DNA of 64,000 nucleotides, from positions 124,001 to 188,000 of the IMG/VR virus record IMGVR_UViG_3300046003_007892; one strand, 5' to 3'. The stretch comes from a virus. This document shows positions 63,720-64,000 of this stretch, in pieces (position 1 is the stretch's first letter; the number at the start of each line of letters is the position of its first letter). The notes beneath the pieces were generated by a model that searched no databases, was not told the origin of the DNA, and worked only from the letters and a program-made list of their open reading frames with translations. Both the position numbers and the translations under genes were made by a program.

Positions 63720-64000
63720 TGGATAGTCGAGATTATCTCAACGGACTGCTGGATGAGTTCCTGGCCACTCGTGTATACCCCGAAGCGTCACCGAACTCGG
63801 GCGCGTGGCCGGAAGTCAGCAATGCTGATCTGGCTGCCCTGCGAAACATCATCTCATGTATCGTGGCCCAAAAGTTCGTCTCGGACTCGGCTGGCGACCC
63901 CGTAATCCAGTTCGCATTGTGCGACCGCAACAAGGGTCGGCTATTCTCGATTTTGGACCCGAGGTTTGACGAGAACACCACCACGCCGGTAGAGGTTGCA
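63719..64000 (+). CDS. Hypothetical protein, partial (3' end outside window)
   Basis: The ATG overlaps the DUF262 stop (TGATG). At least 94 residues are visible: DSRDYLNGLLDEFLATRVYP, LAALRNIISCIVAQKF, then a strand region. It is co-transcribed with the DUF262 protein and may be functionally linked. No motif was recognised in the visible part. Confidence 0.65.
   Translation, partial: MDSRDYLNGLLDEFLATRVYPEASPNSGAWPEVSNADLAALRNIISCIVAQKFVSDSAGDPVIQFALCDRNKGRLFSILDPRFDENTTTPVEVA

Noticed and set aside
1-64000. CRISPR array, insertion sequence, integrase or attachment site
   Set aside because: No spaced direct repeats, transposase motifs, recombinase motifs or tRNA-end duplications were found.

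Overview
The window reads as part of a large, strictly lytic T4-like myovirus (probably jumbo class) with about 58% GC. A tail-sheath-stabiliser protein of the gp15 type, a two-subunit T4-type DNA topoisomerase, TAAATA late-promoter boxes and many short tightly packed genes all point to a T4-superfamily virus. A class I lysyl-tRNA synthetase and host-like promoters (TTGACA, 16-18 nt, TANNNT) fit an alphaproteobacterial host. The host call is inference. No integrase, repressor cassette or CRISPR array was seen.

Layout. 1-5743 (mostly minus): small paralogous proteins, ClpS, ribosomal protein S21, IF-3, ClpX, a membrane coiled-coil protein, an AdoMet-decarboxylase-like protein and an unknown late protein. 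5863-9146 (plus): topoisomerase II large and medium subunits. 9257-13954: HTH protein, a minus operon of small proteins including one VWA-like protein, then a plus-strand VWA protein. 13997-17146: RNA-rich island with a promoter-to-terminator small RNA, a ~290-nt structured RNA joined to a D-arm-poor tRNA with anticodon CUA, a second canonical 76-nt CUA tRNA, and a Cys(GCA) tRNA with a long variable arm. 17650-24909: AspRS and many small proteins, including a membrane-anchored Pth2-like peptidyl-tRNA hydrolase. 24876-30803 (minus): packaged-protein candidates, an alarmone hydrolase and a MazG-membrane protein. 29219-29993 is a gene-free, heavily structured stretch. 30851-45983: late genes on both strands, lysis genes, a sugar/phosphocholine-like cluster, proteins with a capsid-targeting-like N-terminus (several ADP-ribosyltransferase-like, one kinase-like, one GNAT), and the gp15-like tail protein. 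46056-55870: small proteins, SerRS, class I LysRS, NADAR-like protein. 55901-60823: a tellurite-resistance type (Ter) cassette: TelA, VWA, TerC/DUF475, TerD and a coiled-coil protein. 60820-64000: small proteins and a single-domain DUF262 protein.

How it may work together. The phage brings much of a translation kit (three aminoacyl-tRNA synthetases, three tRNAs, IF-3, S21, Pth2), proteolysis control (ClpX, ClpS), nucleotide and alarmone control (SpoT-like hydrolase, MazG, deoxynucleotidase) and a Ter stress module. Two promoter classes are visible. Early-type TTGACA promoters often carry the near-palindrome ACTTGACAAGT. Late TAAATA boxes commonly sit only 4-5 nt before the start codon. Ten proteins share an N-terminal M(R/K)-hydrophobic-L-x-E leader like the T4 internal-protein capsid targeting sequence, which suggests a set of effectors packaged in the head and injected with the DNA.

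All functions are from sequence reading alone; no database search was run.
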